Below, piece by piece: positions 1 through 5,536 of a stretch of 11,908 nt of DNA. The notes beneath the pieces are model-generated. The model made no database searches. It had not been told where the DNA came from and saw only the letters and a program-made list of their open reading frames with translations. Both the position numbers and the translations under genes were made by a program. Origin of the DNA: an uncultured Collinsella sp. GTDB taxonomy: Bacteria > Actinomycetota > Coriobacteriia > Coriobacteriales > Coriobacteriaceae. The stretch spans positions 1 through 11,908 of the forward strand of contig USJB01000015.1 of NCBI GenBank assembly GCA_900554905.1. The letters run 5' to 3'. The number at the start of each line of letters is the position of its first letter. Positions within the stretch are counted from its first letter, which is position 1.

Positions 1-290
1 TGTCCATCCTCGCAGTATCCGGTTCTCAAGGTGCACGCCTGCGCTGGTTCCCGGTTCCACCGGGCCGCGCGGCAAGGAGATATATTGCCAGACCGCGAAG
101 CTCTGTGGGACGTCAATTCCACTCTTCACAAGTCCTACACAACATATTGCTTTCTATAGGTAATAGAAAGACTGGTGCGGATCTTCCGCACGTATCAGAT
201 GATGACCCTTTGGTTCAGGAACATATAGAGATCGGTCACCTGTAAGTGTTTATCTACCCGCGCTTTTAGCAATGTAAACCGCGCTTCAGA
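1..290 (-). other. Gene-free left edge, possibly rRNA operon leader or spacer
   Basis: No convincing reading frame lies here. Read on the minus strand, the last 60 bases before the edge contain CACCTTGAGAACCGGATA, which resembles the TTGAAAACT/TTGAGAACT stretch found in leaders and 16S-23S spacers of Gram-positive rRNA operons. It is preceded by a perfect 6-bp hairpin (50-55 with 59-64, loop 56-58). Two more perfect hairpins lie at 150-170 and 175-191. The inference is that a leftward rRNA transcription unit begins here and its first rRNA gene lies just beyond the edge. No rRNA itself is present, so this stays tentative. Confidence 0.3.
251..278 (-). promoter_or_regulatory. Weak candidate leftward promoter
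   Basis: On the minus strand TTTACA (273-278) is followed after 16 bases by TAGATA (251-256). The -35 box matches consensus at five of six positions, but the -10 box is poor. It sits just past the rplT terminator, where a new leftward unit would need to start, and would drive the possible rRNA leader at the edge. Confidence 0.25.
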
Positions 291-327
291 TAAAAAGAGG
301 GAGCGCCGCGCACAACGCGACACTCCC
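291..327 (-). terminator. Intrinsic terminator of the infC-rpmI-rplT operon
   Basis: On the minus strand a 12-bp stem (316-327 pairing with 299-310, two G-T wobbles) encloses a 5-base loop and is followed by TCTTTTTA. It begins 22 bases past the rplT stop codon, so it closes the IF3-L35-L20 operon. Confidence 0.9.
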
Positions 328-348
328 CTAGCGATTCAAGAGAATCTA

Positions 349-708
349 TTAGGCCTCGAGAGCCTTCTTGGCGATGGTAGCCAGCTCGTTGAAGGACTCG
401 ATGTCCTCGTAAGCCATCTGAGCCAGGACCTTGCGGTCGAGCTCGATGCCGGCAACCTTCAGGCCGTGCATGAACTGAGAGTAAGAGATGTCGTTCAGGC
501 GAGCAGCAGCGTTGATACGGGTGATCCAGAGAGAACGAATCTCGCGCTTCTTGTTGCGGCGATCACGATACTGATACTGCAGGGAGTGCTGGACCTGCTC
601 TTTAGCATGCTTGTAAGTACGCGAAGCGGCACCGTAGTAACCCTTCGCACGGTGCATAACGGTACGGCGCTTCTTCTTGGCGGCAACAGCGCGCTTAATA
701 CGTGCCAT
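349..708 (-). CDS. rplT: 50S ribosomal protein L20
   Basis: This 119-residue protein binds 23S rRNA, is essential early in assembly of the large ribosomal subunit, and in several bacteria represses its own operon by binding the leader mRNA. The family signature is clear: an extremely basic N-terminal helix starting MARIKRAVAAKKKRR, the GYYGAASRTYKHAKEQ segment, then the globular half with SLWITRINAAARLNDISYSQFMHGL. Length matches the usual 117-120. The ATG at 706-708 is preceded by AGGAG ten bases upstream. It is the last gene of the operon, 46 bp after rpmI and directly before a strong terminator. Its likely regulatory target is the structured leader in front of infC. Confidence 0.98.
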   Translation of the reverse strand: MARIKRAVAAKKKRRTVMHRAKGYYGAASRTYKHAKEQVQHSLQYQYRDRRNKKREIRSLWITRINAAARLNDISYSQFMHGLKVAGIELDRKVLAQMAYEDIESFNELATIAKKALEA

Positions 709-754
709 GTTCTATCAACTCCTAGACGGTAAAACGAAAAACGGGAACGCGAAC

Positions 755-946
755 TTAGGCGAGACGCGACTTGATGACCTTGCGGTCGGCAGCGGCGATC
801 TCGGTCTCCTGACGGAAGCCACGCTTACGCTTGGTGGACTTCTTGCTCAGGATGTGGCTCTTGAAAGCCTTGGCGCGCATAAGCTTGCCGGTACCAGTCT
901 TGCGGAAACGCTTCTTGGTGCCGCTGTGGGACTTCATCTTAGGCAT
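755..946 (-). CDS. rpmI: 50S ribosomal protein L35
   Basis: This 63-residue basic protein of the large subunit begins MPKMKSHSGTKKRFRKTGTG, the typical L35 N-terminus, and continues with the KAFKSHILSKKSTKRKRGFR block; family members are 64-66 residues. The ATG at 944-946 has an AGGAG six bases upstream. It lies between infC (32 bp upstream) and rplT (46 bp downstream), the usual IF3-L35-L20 arrangement, and is surely co-transcribed with both. Confidence 0.97.
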   Translation of the reverse strand: MPKMKSHSGTKKRFRKTGTGKLMRAKAFKSHILSKKSTKRKRGFRQETEIAAADRKVIKSRLA

Positions 947-978
947 GAAATACTCCTTAATCGGTTACAGAACACTAG

Positions 979-1533
979 TTACTTGGTATCGCTTGCCGCT
1001 TTATCCTCATCGAAGGCGCCCTTAATCGGGGCGAGCAGCATAAGCATGTTACGGCCTTCCATCTTAGGCTTGGACTCGACCGTAGCGTAAGGCTTGAGAT
1101 CCTCGGCGAGACGCTCGAGAACGTTAAGACCCTGCTCCGGGTGAGCCATCTCGCGGCCGCGGAACATGATGGTGATCTTAACGCGTGCGCCCTTCTTGAG
1201 GAAACGCAGAACGTGGCCCTTCTTGGTCTCGTAATCGCCAACGTCGATCTTGGGTCGGAACTTCATTTCCTTGACCTCGACCTTAGACTGGTTCTTACGA
1301 GCGGCCTTGGCCTTCATGGCCTGCTGGTACTTGAACTTACCGTAGTCCATGACCTTGCAGACCGGCGGCTCCGCGTTGGGAGCGATCTCGACCAGGTCGA
1401 GACCCTGATCGTCGGCGACGCGCTGGGCATCGCGGATGGCGAACAGGCCGAGCTGAGAGCCATCGACGCCAATCAAACGGCACGAAGATGCAGTGATCTC
1501 GTCGTTGATGCGGGTGTCATCAGACTTAGCTAT
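979..1533 (-). CDS. infC: Translation initiation factor IF-3, probable ATA start
   Basis: IF-3 binds the 30S subunit, prevents premature 50S joining and checks the start codon and initiator tRNA. From the proposed start the protein is 184 residues. The N-terminal domain starts AKSDDTRINDEI and includes the NAEPPVCKVMDYGKFKY motif; a lysine-rich linker follows; the C-terminal domain carries KEMKFRPKIDVGDYETK and MFRGREMAHPEQG. An in-frame ATG exists at 1546-1548 (189 residues), but it has no ribosome binding site, and the only good one, GGAGGT, lies inside its codons 1-3. That site is spaced 7 bases from ATA at 1531-1533, aligned with the N-termini of other IF-3 proteins. Non-canonical starts (AUU in E. 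coli) are a known IF-3 autoregulation device, so ATA is preferred. If the ATG is real, the CDS ends at 1548. Confidence 0.95.
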   Translation of the reverse strand: MAKSDDTRINDEITASSCRLIGVDGSQLGLFAIRDAQRVADDQGLDLVEIAPNAEPPVCKVMDYGKFKYQQAMKAKAARKNQSKVEVKEMKFRPKIDVGDYETKKGHVLRFLKKGARVKITIMFRGREMAHPEQGLNVLERLAEDLKPYATVESKPKMEGRNMLMLLAPIKGAFDEDKAASDTK

Positions 1534-1710
1534 TTTCCCTACCTCCATTCATAAAAAAATAACCCGGCGCTTCTCAGCAACCAGGTCGTACACATAGAGT
1601 TCCTCGATTTGAGGAAGGGAATCTAAGTTGTATGACCAGTCAGCTGCTCATTGGCGCCAAAAGGTGGGAACCCTCGGGTTCCTCTTTAGGGCATTGCGGG
1701 AACAACGCCT
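1534..1710 (-). promoter_or_regulatory. Structured 5' leader of the IF3-L35-L20 operon
   Basis: About 160 bases between the predicted transcript start and infC contain successive perfect hairpins: GGAACC-loop-GGTTCC (1667-1682), the 10-bp palindrome TTGGCGCCAA (1651-1660) and TTCCTC-loop-GAGGAA (1600-1616). A terminator-like hairpin ends directly before the ribosome binding site. The same operon in Bacillus is controlled by L20-dependent transcription attenuation in its leader, and this layout is compatible with that. Homology to the known L20 leader family cannot be judged by eye. Confidence 0.6.
1551..1586 (-). terminator. Attenuator-type terminator just before infC
   Basis: On the minus strand 1576-1586 pairs with 1562-1571 around a GAGA loop (1572-1575): ten base pairs with one bulged base at 1580. 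It is followed by TATTTTTTTAT, whose T7 run is at 1553-1559. The run ends only a few bases before the infC ribosome binding site, so the element can only act as a regulated terminator, not as an end of transcription for another gene. Confidence 0.65.
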
Positions 1711-1715
1711 TGCGA

Positions 1716-1724
1716 ATAATAACA
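1716..1724 (-). promoter_or_regulatory. Extended -10 promoter of the infC operon
   Basis: On the minus strand TGTTATTAT combines an extended -10 TG with TATTAT (1716-1721). No good -35 box is visible about 17 bases upstream, as is common for extended -10 promoters. It lies between the tRNA-Leu terminator and the structured leader, giving a predicted transcript start near 1709. Confidence 0.45.
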
Positions 1725-1753
1725 CGTACAGCGCGTTATCACATTACGTACAC

Positions 1754-1777
1754 GAAAAAGGGGGCCGCAACCCCCTT
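1754..1777 (-). terminator. Intrinsic terminator after tRNA-Leu
   Basis: On the minus strand AAGGGGG (1771-1777) pairs with CCCCCTT (1758-1764) around TTGCGG and is followed by a T5 run (1755-1759). It begins 20 bases after the tRNA 3' end and separates it from the infC operon. Confidence 0.85.
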
Positions 1778-1796
1778 GAACGCTCACTTGCATGTA

Positions 1797-1883
1797 TGGT
1801 GCCCGAGGCGAGACTCGAACTCGCACGTTGTTGCCAACGGTGGATTTTGAGTCCACTGCGTCTGCCAATTCCGCCACTCGGGC
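1797..1883 (-). tRNA. tRNA-Leu (anticodon CAA)
   Basis: On the minus strand the 87-base gene folds as a class II tRNA. The acceptor stem is GCCCGAG/CTCGGGC with discriminator A and an encoded CCA (1797-1799). The anticodon stem GTGGA/TCCAC holds the loop CTCAAAA, giving anticodon CAA, which reads UUG. The long variable arm is CGTTG-GCAA-CAACG, and the T arm is GCGAG-TTCGAGT-CTCGC. The long variable arm and the discriminator A fit leucine. Confidence 0.97.
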
Positions 1884-1899
1884 ACGTAATGCGTGAGTT

Positions 1900-1908
1900 A
1901 GTTTATCA
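1900..1908 (-). promoter_or_regulatory. Candidate promoter of tRNA-Leu
   Basis: On the minus strand TGATAAACT is an extended -10 element (TG, one base, TAAACT at 1900-1905) about 17 bases before the tRNA 5' end. No recognisable -35 is present. It begins only 14 bases past the stop of the transglutaminase-like gene, and no terminator separates the two, so read-through could also supply the tRNA. Confidence 0.35.
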
Positions 1909-1922
1909 CAGCTTTCTACCGA

Positions 1923-3356
1923 TTAGTCCGAAAATGGAACTTCGAGCATTTCGATGAGTTCGACTGTGCGGAGCATCTCGCGCTGACGGCATCCGCGACC
2001 GTCGACCGAAGCCTCACCCATCTGGTTATCGTAAGGGTCCTCGCGCATGCCGTCGAAAGAGGGCTCAAACTCTGCCTGGAATCGATTGTTGGCCACCATA
2101 CGCCACGGGTCGAGATTGCCAAAGTAGTGACGACGGCGCCACTCCTCCCCCATCCTGCGAGCAGAAGATCCAAATGACACGTCGGCGTTGAGCCAACCGG
2201 TCTGCGGCGTATAGAACTCTGCCCAGTCGTGCGACCCCACCGAATCGGGCGCAACGTACAGGCCGCTCTGCCAATGGGCAGGCACGCCCGCGATACGGCA
2301 CATGGTGATAAACGTGAGCGCCATAACGCCGCAATCGCCGCGGAGCGAATGCGCGCAGTCATCGGCAATAGATCCCAAAAGCAAGTACGGCGGCTGATAG
2401 CGATAGTCGATATGCTGCGTCAGATAATCATAGATAGCACGAGCGCGATCGAGCGGATCCTCGAGCCCGTCTATAACACGCTCCGTCAACTGTCGCAAGT
2501 ACGGCGTAAACGCAACGTGCGGACGATCCTCGGAAGTGTCCTCGGGCAGCGGCGTGTCCATGCACGCATGCGATGGGAGCGCGCCACCATAGATGTCGCA
2601 ATAGGCGGCATCGATGTGATAGCGATAGGTCACCGAGAATGAGCGATCACTCGAAGAAGACCACGAGGCGGTACGCGCCGAAGCGTTCGCGGGAGCAACA
2701 GCACCCTCCGGCGTCATATCGAGAACCTCGATATGAGACTGTTGACGACAGGCGGCGGCAACGGGTAGCCAAGCGCGAACGGTCTCCCCCTCTAGAGCGC
2801 CGGGGACAGACAAGGACGCCTTAAGCGTAATAACGCGAGTCAATCCGTTTTGCGACTCCATCTCCTTGAGCATCTCGTTGCGCAGTGCTATTCCGTCCGT
2901 AGAATCGGGACGCATGCCGGGGACCTCTTTGGGATATACGCGAAGCGAATCGAGGAAGTTGTCGAGAACGAACAGCTCGCCATCGATAAAGCGCCAGTCA
3001 ATACGCTTACGGTCAATCAGATCGTCAAACTGCTCCTCGGTAAACCCAGGCCACTCCTCGCGAATCATCGCAATAGCTCGATCGCGCGATACCGAAAAAT
3101 GAAGCGGCGTCTCAAGCATGCGATACCGCTCGGCACGAACGCAGGCAGCAAGCGAGGGATCGGGATCTTGGGCAAGTAGGCGGTCGCAAGCCTCAATAGC
3201 CTGCGAAAGATACCCCGCGTCCTTTAAACGCAGAATCTCGGGTGGCAAGCCAACATCTAGAAAACGGAAGTCATCATTGCAAACATCAACAGAGCAACCA
3301 ACAGGACCCTCGTCAATAACCTTCCCATCCGAAGGCAGCACATTAATAACAGCCAT
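1923..3356 (-). CDS. Transglutaminase-like superfamily protein
   Basis: This 477-residue protein has a C-terminal transglutaminase-like (papain-fold) domain. The triad is visible as Cys342 in RGDCGVMALTF, His376 in GSHDWAEFY and Asp392 in LNADVSFG. Such domains act as cysteine proteases, peptidases or acyl transferases; the substrate is unknown. The N-terminal part (about 35-150) is helical and includes one repeat-like unit around LKDAGYLSQAIEACDRLLAQ. The middle (about 170-280) contains beta-like segments that often precede this domain. No signal peptide or membrane segment is seen, so it is probably cytoplasmic. The frame stays open to 3437, but a promoter -10 box overlaps the ATG at 3390-3392. 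ATG 3354-3356 has a TTGGAG six bases upstream and is chosen. It is a single-gene unit upstream of tRNA-Leu. Confidence 0.85.
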   Translation of the reverse strand: MAVINVLPSDGKVIDEGPVGCSVDVCNDDFRFLDVGLPPEILRLKDAGYLSQAIEACDRLLAQDPDPSLAACVRAERYRMLETPLHFSVSRDRAIAMIREEWPGFTEEQFDDLIDRKRIDWRFIDGELFVLDNFLDSLRVYPKEVPGMRPDSTDGIALRNEMLKEMESQNGLTRVITLKASLSVPGALEGETVRAWLPVAAACRQQSHIEVLDMTPEGAVAPANASARTASWSSSSDRSFSVTYRYHIDAAYCDIYGGALPSHACMDTPLPEDTSEDRPHVAFTPYLRQLTERVIDGLEDPLDRARAIYDYLTQHIDYRYQPPYLLLGSIADDCAHSLRGDCGVMALTFITMCRIAGVPAHWQSGLYVAPDSVGSHDWAEFYTPQTGWLNADVSFGSSARRMGEEWRRRHYFGNLDPWRMVANNRFQAEFEPSFDGMREDPYDNQMGEASVDGRGCRQREMLRTVELIEMLEVPFSD

Positions 3357-3390
3357 ACCAAACTCCAAGTCATTAGAACTCTTGAAGTCC

Positions 3391-3419
3391 ATTGTAGCGA
3401 GATAAAAAGAAAGCCCCAA
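3391..3419 (-). promoter_or_regulatory. Promoter of the transglutaminase-like gene
   Basis: On the minus strand TTGGGG (3414-3419), a 17-base spacer and TACAAT (3391-3396) form a good sigma-70-type promoter. The predicted transcript start near 3384 leaves a leader of about 28 bases before the ATG at 3356 and rules out the upstream in-frame start codons. Confidence 0.65.
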
Positions 3420-3461
3420 TAAAGGAACCCTCAACACCGATAAACGGTACCTATAAAAAAT

Positions 3462-3556
3462 GAATTCAGCCCAGTAACCCTGTAGCGAGTTAACAAAGGA
3501 GGCCCCGTTTCCCCGGAGCTGATTCCGTCGCGCGACTTCTAGCGAAGCCAGTAGCC
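3462..3556. repeat. Copy A of a ~95-bp imperfect direct repeat
   Basis: This segment repeats with scattered substitutions and small indels at 3561-3654, offset 97-99 bp. Shared blocks include AATTCAG, GTAACCCTG, GGCCCCGT versus AGCCCCGT, and GCGCGACTTCT followed by GCGAAGCCAG. Copy A keeps the arm equivalent to the left side of the large hairpin next door but lacks its partner arm, so it cannot form the full structure. It lies between the fba terminator and the transglutaminase promoter. Confidence 0.7.
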
Positions 3557-3560
3557 ACCT

Positions 3561-3654
3561 TAATTCAGACTCGTAACCCTGCGGCGTTAAACGAAGGAAG
3601 CCCCGTCTCCCGGAACTGTTTCCTTGGCGCGACTTCTGGCGAAGCCAGGTGAGC
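3561..3654. repeat. Copy B of the direct repeat, inside the fba hairpin
   Basis: This copy supplies the left arm and apical stem of the large hairpin downstream of fba (3596-3687). The apical part CTGGC-GAA-GCCAG (3636-3648) is a perfect 5-bp palindrome; copy A carries one substitution there. With copy A it makes up most of the gene-free 3357-3707 interval. Nothing coding is seen there. Confidence 0.7.
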
Positions 3655-3687
3655 GCAAAGGAAACAGTGTAGGGAGACGGGGCTTCC
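3589..3687 (-). terminator. Very large terminator-like hairpin after fba
   Basis: Starting 20 bases past the fba stop, 3596-3611 pairs perfectly with 3672-3687 (16 bp) and 3616-3625 pairs perfectly with 3658-3667 (10 bp). The top is a nested CTGGC/GCCAG hairpin at 3636-3648. On the minus strand it is followed by TTCGTTTAAC, only modestly T-rich. It likely ends fba transcription and may protect the mRNA 3' end. A stem of this size is more than a simple terminator needs. Confidence 0.75.
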
Positions 3688-3707
3688 GGTGGGAAGTTTA
3701 GCGACGC

Positions 3708-4574
3708 TTACGCCTTGTTGACGGAGCCAAACTCCTCCATGAGCTCCTTGGTGCGGGCAACGATGTTGTCGCGACCAGGCTTGAGGAGCTTGCGGGGGTC
3801 AAAGCCCTTGCCCTGCTGATCCTTGCCAGCCTCGATATACTCGCGAACGCCCTTGGCGAAGACGAGCTGCAGATCGGTGTTGACGTTGATCTTGGAGATA
3901 CCCAGGGAGATGGCCTTCTTGATCTGATCCTCGGGGATGCCGGTACCACCGTGCAGAACGAGGGGCAGGTCGCCGGTCTGAGCCTTGATCTCGCCCAGAC
4001 GCTCGAAGGAAAGGCCAGCCCAGTCGGCGGGATACACGCCGTGGATGTTGCCGATGCCGCAGGCGAGGAAGTCGACGCCCAGGTCAGCAATCTGCTTGCA
4101 CTCAGCAGGATCAGCGAGCTCGCCGCTGGAGGTCACGCCGTCCTCGGTGCCGCCGATGCCGCCGACCTCGGCCTCGATGGACATGCCCTTGGAGTGGGCA
4201 AGCTCAACGAGCTCCTTGGTGCGGTCGAGGTTAAGCTGGAAGGTCTCCTCGTGAGAGCCGTCATACATGATGGACGTGAAGCCGGCCTCGATGCACTTGA
4301 AGCAGTCCTCGTAAGAACCGTGATCGAGGTGAAGGGCGACGGGAACGGTAACGCCCGTGGCCTCGACGGCAGCCTTGACCATGTCGGCGCAGACCTTGAA
4401 ACCGCCCATCCACTTAGCGGCACCAGCGGTGCACTGAAGGATCAGCGGAGACTTGGCCTCCTCGGCGGCCTGGAGAATAGCCAGGGTCCACTCGAGGTTG
4501 TTGGTGTTGAAGGCACCGAGACCGTACTTGCCGGCCTCGGCCTTCTTGAGCATGTCTGCTGCGTTGACGAGCAT
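3708..4574 (-). CDS. fba: Class II fructose-1,6-bisphosphate aldolase
   Basis: This glycolytic and gluconeogenic enzyme cleaves fructose 1,6-bisphosphate to dihydroxyacetone phosphate and glyceraldehyde 3-phosphate using Zn2+. The 288-residue protein starts MLVNAADMLKKAEAGKYG. It shows LHLDHG with probable catalytic Asp84 and zinc ligand His85, SIEAEVGGIGG (138-142 glycine-rich), GNIHGVY with His178, and LVLHGGTGIPEDQI with His208. KINVNTDLQ is the phosphate-binding segment. Length fits the shorter class II group, which also contains tagatose-bisphosphate aldolases (GatY/KbaY), so substrate identity rests on the glycolytic role of a stand-alone gene. The ATG at 4572-4574 has AGGAGG eight bases upstream. 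The frame is open to 4841, but that 89-codon extension is outside family homology and lies upstream of the ribosome binding site and promoter. Confidence 0.95.
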   Translation of the reverse strand: MLVNAADMLKKAEAGKYGLGAFNTNNLEWTLAILQAAEEAKSPLILQCTAGAAKWMGGFKVCADMVKAAVEATGVTVPVALHLDHGSYEDCFKCIEAGFTSIMYDGSHEETFQLNLDRTKELVELAHSKGMSIEAEVGGIGGTEDGVTSSGELADPAECKQIADLGVDFLACGIGNIHGVYPADWAGLSFERLGEIKAQTGDLPLVLHGGTGIPEDQIKKAISLGISKINVNTDLQLVFAKGVREYIEAGKDQQGKGFDPRKLLKPGRDNIVARTKELMEEFGSVNKA

Positions 4575-4614
4575 AAAAGAAACCTCCTGTAAGGTTGCTC
4601 CGATAACGCCTGTG

Positions 4615-4623
4615 ATTTTACCA
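4615..4623 (-). promoter_or_regulatory. Extended -10 promoter of fba
   Basis: On the minus strand TGGTAAAAT is an extended -10 element (TAAAAT at 4615-4620), 41 bases before the start codon. The -35 region is weak. An inverted repeat TTCGT/ACGAA (4645-4649 and 4656-4660, 6-base loop) covers the -35 area and could be an operator; that is a guess. Confidence 0.5.
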
Positions 4624-4715
4624 CGGCGCACCCGAGCATAAACGTTCGTTTGTTCACGAATATCGTCCAAACAGACTTTTTTGACCGTTTGCCCTACGAA
4701 ATTGACCCGTTGGGG

Positions 4716-4771
4716 AAAAATAGCTTGACGTTTGGATGCTTCTCGTGCTTCAGAAGCCGACTGTAAAGCTA
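4716..4771 (-). terminator. Candidate terminator of the hydrolase gene
   Basis: On the minus strand TAGCTT (4766-4771, including the stop codon) pairs with AAGCTA (4721-4726), which is immediately followed by TTTTT (4716-4720). A second stem, GCTTCT (4752-4757) with AGAAGC (4738-4743), nests inside. The stem is interrupted, so efficiency is uncertain, but it separates the recJ-rel-hydrolase unit from the fba promoter. Confidence 0.4.
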
Positions 4772-5452
4772 CACCTGCATGAAAGGGTTCTGCATGAGCT
4801 CGCGTGCCATGGTGGTCGAATCGCCATGCCCGGTTAGGCAAACGGTATCGGGCGGGAGAAGCCGGGCGAGCTTGGAGAGCGAGCGCAGAATCGCCGCCTC
4901 GTCTCCTCCAGAAAGATCGGTGCGGCCGTGCCCACCCGGAAACAGGGTGTCGCCCACAAAGGCAATGTTCCCCTGCTCGGTGGCAGCAAACAAGACGATT
5001 CCACCCGGCGTATGCCCTGGTGTCTCGATCACCTGCAGGCAGATATCGCCCACCTCGAGAGTATCGCCCTCGGCGAGCAGGCGCGTCGGTTCCCCAGGGT
5101 CGGGCGTCTCAATGCCCCACATAGCTCGCTGTTCCTCGATGTTCGCATGCGGCACCGCCACATCCTTGGCACACAGCTCATACTGGCAGCCCTCGCCAAT
5201 GGTGGTTCGCACGCCGGCAACACCACCAACATGATCGGCATGGCCATGAGTGCATACGGCGCCAAGCACGCGTACACCGGCATGCTCGGCTCGAATATGC
5301 TCCACCAAACGCTCGCCTTCCCATGCGGGGTCGATAATCACGCACTCATTGTCCGAAATAACAGCATAGCTATTGGTCTGAATGGGACCGTTTACGAGCG
5401 TCTCAATCTCGACCGATCCCTTGGGAGTTACATCCAAGGACACAGCACTCAT
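4769..5452 (-). CDS. Metallo-beta-lactamase-fold hydrolase, glyoxalase II-like
   Basis: This 227-residue protein has all metal ligands of the glyoxalase II-like branch: the THGHADHVGG motif (His69, His71, Asp73, His74), His147 in ETPGHTPGG, Asp168 in FVGDTLF and His209 in LTGHGDST. It lacks the C-terminal substrate domain of true glyoxalase II, as in the short YcbL-type hydrolases, so it probably hydrolyses a thioester or related ester; the substrate is unknown. No signal peptide is seen. The ATG at 5450-5452 has AGGAGAGGGAC directly upstream. It is the third gene after recJ and rel, a neighbourhood in which MBL-fold hydrolases also occur in Firmicutes. An 84-bp gap with a strong hairpin separates it from rel. 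Confidence 0.9.
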   Translation of the reverse strand: MSAVSLDVTPKGSVEIETLVNGPIQTNSYAVISDNECVIIDPAWEGERLVEHIRAEHAGVRVLGAVCTHGHADHVGGVAGVRTTIGEGCQYELCAKDVAVPHANIEEQRAMWGIETPDPGEPTRLLAEGDTLEVGDICLQVIETPGHTPGGIVLFAATEQGNIAFVGDTLFPGGHGRTDLSGGDEAAILRSLSKLARLLPPDTVCLTGHGDSTTMARELMQNPFMQV

Positions 5453-5472
5453 GTCCCTCTCCTCTCTATAGA

Positions 5473-5500
5473 ACTCGAGGCATCAAACGATGCCTCGAGT
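5473..5500 (-). terminator. Perfect 12-bp hairpin between rel and the hydrolase
   Basis: Bases 5473-5484 pair with 5489-5500 without mismatch around a 4-base loop. On the minus strand the stem is followed by TCTATAG rather than a T run, so it may only partly terminate transcription or may stabilise mRNA ends between the two genes. It ends ten bases before the purine-rich ribosome binding site of the hydrolase gene. Confidence 0.5.
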
Positions 5501-5536
5501 GTAGCGAATATCGATAATGTGGCACGTTCGTCGCAA

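Noticed and set aside
1526..1552. Eight-codon upstream ORF overlapping the infC start (ATG 1550-1552 to TAA 1526-1528)
   Set aside because: It has no ribosome binding site and overlaps the infC binding site itself; it is most likely a chance frame.
1626..1957. Short plus-strand frames over the tRNA-Leu and infC leader
   Set aside because: They cross a tRNA gene and its terminator on the other strand and have no coding character.
3462..3654. CRISPR array
   Set aside because: Only two diverged copies of about 95 bp, with an imperfect period and no unique spacers; no cas genes nearby.
4575..4841. 89-codon N-terminal extension of fba
   Set aside because: It contains the fba promoter and ribosome binding site and overlaps the end of the hydrolase gene; family homology starts exactly at MLVNAADM.
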